Source: an uncultured Candidatus Saccharibacteria bacterium
Lineage (GTDB): Bacteria > Patescibacteriota > Saccharimonadia > Saccharimonadales > Saccharimonadaceae
Direction of reading: 5' to 3'
Assembly: GCA_947427985.1 (NCBI GenBank)
Contig: CANEKB010000003.1
Coordinates: forward strand, 1 to 26,531
DNA length: 26,531 bases
Part shown: piece after piece, positions 9,101 through 14,394 of the stretch
Layout: every line of letters starts with the position of its first letter
How positions within the stretch are numbered: position 1 is the first letter of the stretch
Program-made: the position numbers and the translations under genes
Notes under the pieces: generated by a model
Told to the model about the DNA's origin: nothing
Database searches by the model: none
Seen by the model: only the letters and a program-made list of their open reading frames with translations

Positions 9101-9128
9101 GCAAAATCAATCAGCTGATTGATTTTGC
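9101..9128 (+). repeat. Perfect 28-bp palindrome in the right module
   Basis: GCAAAATCAATCAG at 9101-9114 is followed directly by its exact reverse complement at 9115-9128. It encodes KINQLIDF. Compared with the left-module palindrome, three base pairs differ on both sides in a way that keeps the pairing. Confidence 0.95.
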
Positions 9129-9148
9129 ACCGAACAGGAGGAGAGGCC

Positions 9149-9165
9149 TCTTCATCCGCAGCGGG
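9149..9165 (+). repeat. 17-bp internal inverted repeat, right arm
   Basis: TCTTCATCCGCAGCGGG matches the reverse complement of 9006-9022 with a single A/G difference. It encodes LFIRSG at the front of the right module. Confidence 0.9.
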
Positions 9166-9318
9166 AACATTCATACAGTAGCTGCTAATATCTATGATAC
9201 AAACAATACACGCATCTGGTCCGGAACTGCAAACAAAATCGATCTGGCTTTTCTAGTTCGTATAAATGGCGCAAATGCCCTAATAGCAACTGACGCTGGC
9301 AACCGTGCACTTGGTCGC

Positions 9319-9338
9319 TCCCTCCGTTGTCTAGCCAT
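9319..9338 (+). repeat. 20-bp perfect inverted repeat, right arm
   Basis: TCCCTCCGTTGTCTAGCCAT is the exact reverse complement of 8821-8840. It encodes SLRCLA plus one base pair of context and ends 8 bp before the -35 box at 9347. Confidence 0.95.
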
Positions 9339-9346
9339 TAACGTAC

Positions 9347-9375
9347 TTGACATAACCCTTCTCCTGTGATAAAAT
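9347..9375 (+). promoter_or_regulatory. Near-consensus sigma-70-type promoter
   Basis: TTGACA at 9347-9352, a 17-bp spacer, and TAAAAT at 9370-9375 preceded by TGA, making an extended -10. With the rpsB promoter it is the best match to consensus in the window. Transcription should start near 9382. It lies immediately right of the inverted fragments and drives the small-ORF unit ending at the terminator 9926-9956. Confidence 0.85.
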
Positions 9376-9381
9376 CCCAAC

Positions 9382-9589
9382 AGTATAGCCGAAGTTGCAA
9401 TTTGCATCCAAGGATATATTGCTTTCGTGCTGGTTAGCGCGAAAGCTGCGGGTTTACCCGTAATAGCACATTTTGAGAGGTGATTCTAATGGTTTAGCAC
9501 CAAAGTCGCAAGGATGCGCATTCCGTTTTTCTGCCGCTAGCCCACCGCAAGGACGCGAGAGTTAGTGAAAATTTAGAAAAGGAGGCGAC
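9382..9589 (+). ncRNA. Hairpin-rich leader RNA of unknown class
   Basis: About 200 nt lie between the predicted transcription start and the small ORF, far longer than other leaders here. Visible stems are CTTTCGTGC/GCGCGAAAG (9 bp with one G-T pair, loop TGGTTA) near 9432-9455, CGGGT/ACCCG directly after it, and GGTG...CTAA/TTAG...CACC near 9480-9503. Two copies of a CGCAAGGAYGCG sequence follow, near 9508 and 9548. I tried RNase P, tmRNA and the common riboswitch consensus motifs from memory and found no match. It could be a riboswitch-like leader, or the 5' part of a longer structured RNA. The RNA class is unknown. Confidence 0.4.
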
Positions 9590-9594
9590 ATGCG

Positions 9595-9837
9595 TTGCCT
9601 GGTTTTGATTTTTTGTTTGGTACTGATACTACTCCTGCCGGAACGCAGCCGACTGGTTATGCCGGTATGCAGTATTCGTCACTGGACGACGCCCGCAAAA
9701 GTTTTCTGCCGGAGGGAGGCCTGACTACCTTCGACGGCATTACGGGCTCTCCGCGCCAGATCTACGATGAGGGTAAACGGCGTGGCTGGAGCCGCGATCG
9801 GTTGGAGCGGCTGGTTCGCGAGAAGGGTCGCTAAACA
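9595..9837 (+). CDS. Small protein of unknown function (TTG start)
   Basis: The ORF codes for 79-80 residues and ends in TAA at 9835-9837. It begins with TTG nine nt after a strong SD (AAAAGGAGG, 9577-9585). I do not recognise the family. The N-terminal half is Gly/Thr/Pro-rich (GTDTTPAGTQPTGYAG), followed by a charged C-terminus (YDEGKRRGWSRDRLERLV) that could form an amphipathic helix; no membrane segment or signal peptide. Codons are richer in G and C at the third position (CGG, CTG, GAG, GGC) than in the neighbours, which use more AAA, GAA and CGT/CGC, hinting at a separate origin. The same SD also serves an ATG at 9590 in another frame (44 codons, ending TGA). The TAA end and coding look favour this frame. 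Confidence 0.5.
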
Positions 9838-9925
9838 TTGCCCAGCCGAATAAGGGAGTAAGCCTCTAAACTTACCCCAGAATTCCTGCCCGTAATCACG
9901 GGAACAAATCTACCTCTACCCCAAC
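9838..9925 (+). other. Structured 3' region of the small-ORF transcript
   Basis: Two hairpins precede the terminator: GGG-A-GTAAG paired with CTTAC-CCC (9854-9862 with 9871-9878) and CCCGT/ACGGG with loop AATC (9889-9902). Three stems in a row after a stop codon are more than termination needs, so this part may belong to a structured RNA. Confidence 0.5.
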
Positions 9926-9956
9926 GGGACGGCCGCAGTGCCGTCCCTAACTTTTT
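9926..9956 (+). terminator. Rho-independent terminator of the small-ORF unit
   Basis: GGGACGGC pairs perfectly with GCCGTCCC (8 bp, loop CGCAGT), followed by TAACTTTTT. The same TAACTTTTT tail follows the terminator at 11549. A second hairpin (AAAAT-GCCA/TGGC-ATTTT with one C-C mismatch, about 9959-9981) lies between this and the rpmE terminator and could serve either strand. Confidence 0.88.
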
Positions 9957-9995
9957 CGAAAATCGCCAAGCTGGCCATTTTACTGACCAAATCCA

Positions 9996-10021
9996 TCAAA
10001 AAACCGGCCTAAACGCCGGAA
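9996..10021 (-). terminator. Rho-independent terminator of rpmE
   Basis: On the minus strand CCGGC pairs with GCCGG around a 6-nt loop (10004-10019), followed by a run of six T (plus-strand A at 9998-10003). It faces the plus-strand terminator, as expected between convergent transcripts. Confidence 0.85.
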
Positions 10022-10035
10022 TTTTGATTCAAAGA

Positions 10036-10374
10036 CTATTTCTCAGCCGTAGCTTTAGCGGCTTTCTTCTCGGCTTCTTTTTCAGCCTTCTTGGTCTTGT
10101 TGCCAAGAGAAGCACGAAGCTTTGCAGCCCGCTCAGCACGAGCCTTGAAGCGGTCAACGCGACCTTCGGTATCGATAATCTTCTCTTCACCAGTAAAGAA
10201 TGGGTGAGAAGCCGAAGAAATCTGTACCTTAATTAGAGGGTATTCCTGTCCGTCGGTCCACTTGATAGTCTCTTCGCTCTGCGCTGAGGAACGAGTCAAG
10301 AACGAAAAGTTCGCTGCCTCATCCATAAAAACAACATAGCGATAATCTTGCGGTTGTGAAACTTTTTTACTCAT
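10036..10374 (-). CDS. rpmE2: 50S ribosomal protein L31, type B
   Basis: This is a component of the large ribosomal subunit at the central protuberance. The core is typical of bL31: DYRYVVFMDEAANFSFLTRS, then a DGQEYPL segment, then SSASHPFFTG and DTEGRVDRF. The zinc-binding CxxC pairs of type A are absent (Thr/Ser in their place), so this is the zinc-independent form. At 112 aa it is longer than the 80-90 aa typical of type B; the extra 30 or so residues are a Lys/Ala/Glu-rich tail that probably binds rRNA. It is the only complete gene on the minus strand and has its own promoter and terminator. It ends with TAG. Confidence 0.95.
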   Translation of the reverse strand: MSKKVSQPQDYRYVVFMDEAANFSFLTRSSAQSEETIKWTDGQEYPLIKVQISSASHPFFTGEEKIIDTEGRVDRFKARAERAAKLRASLGNKTKKAEKEAEKKAAKATAEK

Positions 10375-10385
10375 AACTATCGCTA

Positions 10386-10414
10386 ATTATACCAAACTTT
10401 CCCCGCACTGTAAA
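10386..10414 (-). promoter_or_regulatory. Promoter of rpmE
   Basis: On the minus strand TTTACA (10409-10414), a 17-bp spacer, then TATAAT (10386-10391) with an extended TGG. Only 11 nt separate the -10 from the ATG at 10374, so the leader should be about 5 nt or less and no SD is present. Confidence 0.8.
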
Positions 10415-10441
10415 CCCTGTTTTTAGCGAGGTGAGTATCTG

Positions 10442-10450
10442 TGCTATAAT
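10442..10450 (+). promoter_or_regulatory. Extended -10 promoter of the adenosine deaminase gene
   Basis: TGCTATAAT is a strong extended -10; the -35 is poor. Transcription should start near 10457, leaving a leader of about 110 nt before the deaminase start. It is back-to-back with the rpmE promoter, the two -10 boxes being about 55 bp apart. Confidence 0.7.
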
Positions 10451-10565
10451 TGAAATTGATTTGGGTGACTGGGCTAGCTCATGCATTTTACAACTGTTAG
10501 ATCGGGTTGCATTAGATAGCTTAAACGCTCGGATAACTACCTTAGATAGGAAGGAATTGGTGAAA

Positions 10566-11522
10566 ATGAAGAAAATCGCACTGCACACCCACCTAGATGG
10601 GTCACTCGACCAGGCCCTCGCGGCAGAGATCGCGGGGTACGATGTCTCTCAAGAGATGATTGGCCACGGTTCGGATAGCCTAGCAGATTACCTGAGCAAA
10701 TTTGCTGCGCCAATTGGGTTATTGCAAAGTTGGCAGAGCCTGCGCGATGCGGCTTACCGGTTGGCGTTAGCTCTGGCTGCTGACAGTGTCATCTATGCTG
10801 AGGTGCGTTTTTGCCCACTATACCACACGCGGCAGGGGTTGTATCCGTATCAAGTAATCCAAGCAGTACTGGAGGGACTGCGGGCAGTGCCAGAGTTAAA
10901 GTCGAATCTTATCCTTTGCATGATGCGCGATTTTCCGCGAGCAAAGAATGAACAGATTATCTCGCTAGCTCAGGAGGCGCTAGACCGCGGAGTTTGCGGG
11001 ATCGATTTAGCAGGAGACGAGGCCGCTCATCCAAATTGTGAATTTGAGGAGCTTTTTGCGTTAGCAAAGCAACGGGGTATACCCTTCACGATTCACGCTG
11101 GAGAGGCCGATTCTTATCAGGGCATCAACGATGCGATTTGCTTTGGCGCGCAACGAATCGGTCATGGCGTGCGGTCGGCTGGATCTAATTACACTATGAA
11201 AAGGCTGATCGCGAAACAGATTCCGTTGGAAATTTGTGTAACCAGTAACTTTGATACTCACCTCTATCGGTCACCCGAGGAACATCCCGTAAAGCGTCTA
11301 CTAGACATAGGTATCCCGGTCGTGATCGATGTCGATAATCGCACCGTTTCAAACATTACCCTGGAACAAGAGTACGAAATGCTGATGCAACGCTATGGCT
11401 TCACCGAAGAGGATCTACTTCGCTGTAATCTTACTGCAGCGCTATCGGCTTTTCTTGATCCAGCGGAAAAGGTGGCGCTTTGTCAGGAGCTGTTGCAAGA
11501 TTTTGCGAAGAACCATAGTTAG
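10566..11522 (+). CDS. add: Adenosine deaminase
   Basis: This zinc hydrolase converts adenosine (or deoxyadenosine) to inosine and ammonia, a purine-salvage step. At 318 aa it is in the normal range. Metal and catalytic residues are visible: HTHLDGS with His7 and His9, HAGE with His177 and Glu180, GHG with His200, and the DN pair with Asp257 followed by NRTVSN, as in many bacterial family members. I start at ATG 10566 because the HTHLDGS strand then has the usual short N-terminus. GTG 10560 is an equally plausible start, with SD AGGAAGGA (10548-10555) 4 nt upstream. The frame is open much further upstream, but that part crosses the promoter. A related adenine or aminofutalosine deaminase cannot be fully excluded. 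Confidence 0.88.
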   Translation: MKKIALHTHLDGSLDQALAAEIAGYDVSQEMIGHGSDSLADYLSKFAAPIGLLQSWQSLRDAAYRLALALAADSVIYAEVRFCPLYHTRQGLYPYQVIQAVLEGLRAVPELKSNLILCMMRDFPRAKNEQIISLAQEALDRGVCGIDLAGDEAAHPNCEFEELFALAKQRGIPFTIHAGEADSYQGINDAICFGAQRIGHGVRSAGSNYTMKRLIAKQIPLEICVTSNFDTHLYRSPEEHPVKRLLDIGIPVVIDVDNRTVSNITLEQEYEMLMQRYGFTEEDLLRCNLTAALSAFLDPAEKVALCQELLQDFAKNHS

Positions 11523-11548
11523 GAAGCTAATCTAACAGTAGCTTGGCG

Positions 11549-11581
11549 GGCGCGCTCGAGTTTGAGCGCGCCTAACTTTTT
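11549..11581 (+). terminator. Rho-independent terminator after the deaminase gene
   Basis: GGCGCGCTC pairs perfectly with GAGCGCGCC (9 bp, loop GAGTTT), followed by TAACTTTTT. It insulates the rpsB promoter 10 bp downstream. Confidence 0.92.
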
Positions 11582-11590
11582 GCAAAATGT

Positions 11591-11619
11591 TTGACATATC
11601 TCTCCAACTGCGCTATAAT
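11591..11619 (+). promoter_or_regulatory. Consensus promoter of the rpsB operon
   Basis: TTGACA at 11591-11596, a 17-bp spacer and TATAAT at 11614-11619 match the sigma-70 consensus exactly. The predicted start near 11626 leaves an 83-nt leader, so unlike many genes here this operon is not leaderless. Confidence 0.92.
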
Positions 11620-11639
11620 TATCGCAGAATATATCAAAT

Positions 11640-11690
11640 GAAACAGCTATGGGAGGTTTCCTGACGCGGGTAGCGTCAATCCTGTAGCCT
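11640..11690 (+). promoter_or_regulatory. Hairpin in the rpsB leader, possible S2 autoregulatory site
   Basis: TGACGC pairs perfectly with GCGTCA around loop GGGTA (11662-11678), extended through an internal loop by AGG/CCT. Ribosomal protein S2 represses its own mRNA through leader structures in other bacteria; that this hairpin does so here is inference. I see no match to the known S2 leader consensus. Confidence 0.4.
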
Positions 11691-11708
11691 AAGTGAAAGG
11701 ATAACCAC

Positions 11709-12407
11709 ATGACCGTAGATATCGACATGAAGGCGTTGCTCGAATCGGGCGCGCACTTCGGCCACAAAACTAGCCGCTGGCACCCAAAGATGGCGCCATA
11801 CATCCACAGCAAACGCCAAGGTGGCCATATTATTAATCTCGAAAAGACTGTTGAGGCTCTCGAGGCTGCTCTCCCAGAACTCACTAAGATTGCTGCGAGC
11901 GGTAAGAAGATTCTCTTTGTCGGCACAAAGAAACAGCTTAAAGACATCACTAAGTCCGCTGCAGAGTCGGTTGATATGCCATACGTCACCGTACGTTGGG
12001 TTGGTGGTGTTTTAACTAACGTTGACACTGTGAATAAGCAGATTAAGAAGCTTAAGGACCTTGAACGCCGTATGGCTTCAGGTGAGCTCGAAGCTCGCTA
12101 CTCGAAGCTCGAAGTCCAGCGCTATCAGGAAGAAATCGACCTCTTGAACGAGCGCTACGGCGGCATCAAGGATATGAATGAACAGCCAGCCGCTCTCGTG
12201 ATTGCTGACGCCTGCCAGGATAAAAACGCTATCAAAGAAGCTAATACTCTCAAGATCCCGGTATTTGCAATCGTTGATACTAACGTTGACCCGACTAATG
12301 TCGACTACGTTATCCCAGCCAACGACGACGCGATTAAGTCCGTCCAATTGATTCTTGACTACGTTGTTGCCGCTATTAAAGAAGGCGCAAATAAGAAAGA
12401 AGCTTAA
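11709..12407 (+). CDS. rpsB: 30S ribosomal protein S2
   Basis: This small-subunit protein binds late in assembly near the S1 site. At 232 aa it fits the family. The signatures LLESGAHFGHKTSRWHPKM near the N-terminus, then YIHSKRQGGHIINLEKT, FVGTKKQ, RWVGGVLTN and the C-terminal PALVIADACQDKNAIKEA...VDTNVDP block leave little doubt. The ATG follows an SD-like GAAAGGAT. It heads the rpsB-tsf-frr-uppS operon under a consensus promoter. It ends with TAA, and 60 nt separate it from tsf; that gap contains two tandem TTTTGTCAAA repeats of unknown meaning. Confidence 0.98.
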   Translation: MTVDIDMKALLESGAHFGHKTSRWHPKMAPYIHSKRQGGHIINLEKTVEALEAALPELTKIAASGKKILFVGTKKQLKDITKSAAESVDMPYVTVRWVGGVLTNVDTVNKQIKKLKDLERRMASGELEARYSKLEVQRYQEEIDLLNERYGGIKDMNEQPAALVIADACQDKNAIKEANTLKIPVFAIVDTNVDPTNVDYVIPANDDAIKSVQLILDYVVAAIKEGANKKEA

Positions 12408-12467
12408 AGTAAGCTTAAGAACCACTTTTGTCAAATTTTGTCAAAAACTCAAAAATAAGGAGGAAGA

Positions 12468-13091
12468 ATGAGTCAAGAACTAAAAGAAAAAGCCGGCGAA
12501 GTTAAGGCTATTTCGATTGAACTAATCAAGAAGTTAAAAGAGCTTTCGGGCGTCGGGCTTACTGATGCGAAGCAGGCACTTGTTGAAGCGAAAGGTGATT
12601 TCGACAAAGCGCTTGATGCAATGCGCAAAAAAGGTATGACCAAAGCCGAAAAGCGTGGAGACCGTGAAACCCGCGAAGGCATTATCGACTCTTATATTCA
12701 TGATGGTCGCCTTGGTGCAATCGTCGAAGTAAACTGCGAGACCAGCTTCGTTGCCAAAACCGACGAATTCAAAGATCTTGCCCACAAAATTGCAATGCAA
12801 GTTGCTTCAATGGCCCCACTTTACGTTACGATTGAAGATGTACCAGAAGACGTCCTGAACGCCAAAAAGAAAGAATTCGAAGACAACTTCCATGGTCCAG
12901 AAAACATGAAAGACCAGATTATCAGCGGTCAAGTTAAAAAGGCCTTCTCTGACAAGGTTCTCATGGAGCAACCGTACATCATGGATGATAGCCTGACAGT
13001 CGCTCAATTTATCAAAGAGGCTATTGCAAAAACTGGTGAGAACATCACGGTCCGTCAGTTCAAGCGCCTCGAACTCGGCGTAACTGAGTAA
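12468..13091 (+). CDS. tsf: Elongation factor Ts
   Basis: This is the guanine-nucleotide exchange factor for EF-Tu. The N-terminal UBA-like domain (IELIKKLKELSGVGLTDAKQ...DFDKALDAMRKKG) and the segment VEVNCETSFVAKTDEF, which carries the EF-Tu contact, are clear. At 207 aa it is far shorter than the E. coli protein (283 aa) and near the Thermus-type length, meaning one core subdomain rather than two. A good SD (AAGGAGG) lies just before the ATG. It sits directly after rpsB, as in most bacteria, but the gene that usually follows, pyrH, is missing and frr starts 20 nt later. Confidence 0.97.
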   Translation: MSQELKEKAGEVKAISIELIKKLKELSGVGLTDAKQALVEAKGDFDKALDAMRKKGMTKAEKRGDRETREGIIDSYIHDGRLGAIVEVNCETSFVAKTDEFKDLAHKIAMQVASMAPLYVTIEDVPEDVLNAKKKEFEDNFHGPENMKDQIISGQVKKAFSDKVLMEQPYIMDDSLTVAQFIKEAIAKTGENITVRQFKRLELGVTE

Positions 13092-13111
13092 AAACAAACT
13101 TAGGAGGTTAT

Positions 13112-13654
13112 ATGTTTGACGACAATGAATATCGCAAAGCTATGGAAGCCGCGGTGCAACGCTTTCAAGATGAAATGAAAAAAGTCCGTACTGGACGTGC
13201 ACACCCTGATATGCTTGCTAATATCAAAGTCGAAGCATATGGCCAATTCATGCCATTAAACCAAGTTGCTAACGTGACGGCTTCAGGTGGAACCATGCTT
13301 CAGGTTACTCCGTTTGATCCCGCTAATATTCAAGCTATCTCTAAGGCGATTCGCGAAGATCAGACTCTTGGACTTAACCCATCTGACGATGGTCATGTCG
13401 TACGAGTGCCGGTCCCTCCACTAACCGAAGAGCGACGCAAAGAAATCGTAAAGACTGCCTCTAGCAAAGTTGAGGATGCTAAGGTTGCCATCCGTAACGT
13501 CCGAGAAGATGCCCGCAAAGAGCTCAAGACAGCTGAACTGCCAGAAGATACCGTAAAACGAGCCGAAAAGAGCATTGATGAGCTAACGAAGAGCTTTACT
13601 GATAAGATTGACGTGCTATTCAAAGCTAAAACCGCGGAGATCATGGCGATCTAA
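13112..13654 (+). CDS. frr: Ribosome-recycling factor
   Basis: This factor splits post-termination ribosomes together with EF-G. At 180 aa it is close to the usual 185. The N-terminal part carries VRTGRAHPDMLANIKVEAYG, the family hallmark, followed by NVTASGGTMLQVTPFDPANIQAISKAI and the DGHVVRVPVPPLTEERRKE segment; the C-terminal helix of the three-helix bundle is Lys/Glu-rich. A strong SD (TAGGAGG) precedes the ATG. Its stop TAA overlaps the uppS ATG (TAATG), so the two are translationally coupled. Confidence 0.98.
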   Translation: MFDDNEYRKAMEAAVQRFQDEMKKVRTGRAHPDMLANIKVEAYGQFMPLNQVANVTASGGTMLQVTPFDPANIQAISKAIREDQTLGLNPSDDGHVVRVPVPPLTEERRKEIVKTASSKVEDAKVAIRNVREDARKELKTAELPEDTVKRAEKSIDELTKSFTDKIDVLFKAKTAEIMAI

Positions 13655-14334
13655 TGGCAAATAAACTTACACACATCGGTTTTATCGCTGATGGCAATCG
13701 TCGTTGGGCTAAGGAACATGGCCTGCCTACTCTGGAAGGGCACCGTAAGGGTTCAAAAGTCGCAGAGATGATTATTGAAGAATTGGCGAACACTGATATT
13801 AAATACGTTTCTTTCTTTATCTTCAGTACCGAGAACTGGAGCCGTTCTAAAGAGGAGGTCGACTACCTCATGGGCATGGTAGCTTCCGAAATTGGTCGTT
13901 TGACGAAAAAAGCTCAGAAATACAACATGCGTATCGCGATCCTTGGTCGTTTTGAGCATGTTGATCCGAAAATTTGGCAAAGCCTCATGGAATCTGAGGC
14001 TTCGACAAAAGATAATACTGGTCTGACTGTCTGCTTTTGTTTTAATTATGGTGGACAGTGGGAAATTGTCGATGCTGCCAAGAAAATGATCGAATCTGGT
14101 GACCAAAATTATACGCCAGAGAACTTTCAAAAGTATCTCTATCATCCCGAGATTCCGGATTGTGATTTTGTTGTGCGTACGAGCGGTGAAGAACGCACGT
14201 CTGGTTTCATGCTTTGGCGAGCAGCTTATGCGGAGCTTCTTTTTATCGATAAGTTTTTCCCGGCCTTTGCTAAGGAAGATCTTAAATTAGTTATCGACAA
14301 CTATAATGATCGGCAACGCCGTTTCGGTAAGTAA
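13654..14334 (+). CDS. uppS: Isoprenyl transferase (undecaprenyl diphosphate synthase)
   Basis: This cis-prenyltransferase builds the C55 lipid carrier for peptidoglycan and surface polymers from isopentenyl diphosphate. Catalytic Asp13 lies in IGFIADGNRRWA, followed by the GHRKGSKV motif, FIFSTENWSRSKEEV, and the C-terminal RTSGEERTSGFMLWRAAYAELLF block that closes the active site. The length of 226 aa is normal to slightly short. It is coupled to frr through TAATG. The usual neighbours cdsA and dxr are absent, so its isoprenoid substrates must be made elsewhere or imported. Together with murJ and uppP downstream it covers three steps of the lipid-carrier cycle. Confidence 0.96.
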   Translation: MANKLTHIGFIADGNRRWAKEHGLPTLEGHRKGSKVAEMIIEELANTDIKYVSFFIFSTENWSRSKEEVDYLMGMVASEIGRLTKKAQKYNMRIAILGRFEHVDPKIWQSLMESEASTKDNTGLTVCFCFNYGGQWEIVDAAKKMIESGDQNYTPENFQKYLYHPEIPDCDFVVRTSGEERTSGFMLWRAAYAELLFIDKFFPAFAKEDLKLVIDNYNDRQRRFGK

Positions 14335-14379
14335 TACGCGCCAAAACGTCAAAAAAGTTAATGCTAGTACTTGAAAGTG

Positions 14380-14388
14380 TGATAAAAT
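14380..14388 (+). promoter_or_regulatory. Extended -10 promoter of rseP
   Basis: TGATAAAAT with the TG one base upstream of TAAAAT (14383-14388). Six nt follow before the ATG at 14395, so transcription is expected to begin at the start codon itself. There is no SD. Confidence 0.65.
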
Positions 14389-14394
14389 AGTCTC

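Larger units (their letters stand above)
8794..9346. other. Gene-poor interval holding two inverted surface-protein fragments
   Basis: About 550 bp between the helicase stop and the promoter at 9347 contain no intact gene with a normal start. The content is two homologous open fragments on opposite strands, their shared 20-bp terminal inverted repeat, a 17-bp internal inverted repeat and two palindromes, each listed separately. No terminator with a T-tract is visible after the helicase stop, and no promoter drives either fragment. Confidence 0.75.
9094..9369 (+). pseudogene. FISUMP-like C-terminal module, right copy (fragment, plus strand)
   Basis: This open stretch of 91 codons starts just after an in-frame TAA at 9091-9093 and has no ATG, GTG or TTG with a usable ribosome site. 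It aligns with the left copy: KINQLIDFAPN, then LFIRSGNIH, then RIWSGTANKIDLAF, then the closing GRSLRCLAI. The WSGTA segment matches the WSST(A) core of FISUMP-type domains, which makes this copy the more recognisable of the two. After the conserved end it runs on for eight codons (NVLDITLL and one more Leu) to a TGA, unlike any real gene end in the window, and that run overlaps the next promoter. I read it as a fragment that lost its N-terminal part and its natural stop, or as a silent cassette. Confidence 0.5.

Noticed and set aside
8814..9369. A working shufflon or phase-variable gene
   Set aside because: No N-terminal gene abuts either end of the invertible segment, no promoter reads into it, and no site-specific recombinase lies in the window. 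Only the repeats support it.
8814..9369. Diversity-generating retroelement variable region
   Set aside because: No reverse transcriptase, template repeat or accessory gene is present, and differences between the copies are not confined to adenine positions.
9192..9407. Minus-strand ORF opposite the right module
   Set aside because: The plus-strand frame carries the recognisable homology; the minus frame is Arg/Ser/Ala-rich shadow coding with no start signals.
9461..9565. Mini-ORFs in the leader (ATG GTT TAG behind AGAGGTGAT; TTG at 9474 with about 29 codons)
   Set aside because: They are short, non-homologous and could arise by chance. Recorded only as possible leader peptides.
9382..9956. 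tmRNA or RNase P RNA
   Set aside because: I could not find the tmRNA tRNA-like ends or T-loop, nor the conserved P4 region of RNase P. The unit stays unclassified.
10431..10565. N-terminal extension of adenosine deaminase from GTG 10431
   Set aside because: It would start upstream of the -10 box, and the normal N-terminus with HTHLDGS begins right after the SD at 10548-10555.
12427..12447. Tandem TTTTGTCAAA repeats as a tsf promoter
   Set aside because: TTGTCA resembles a -35, but no acceptable -10 follows at proper spacing. tsf has a strong SD and fits the rpsB transcript.
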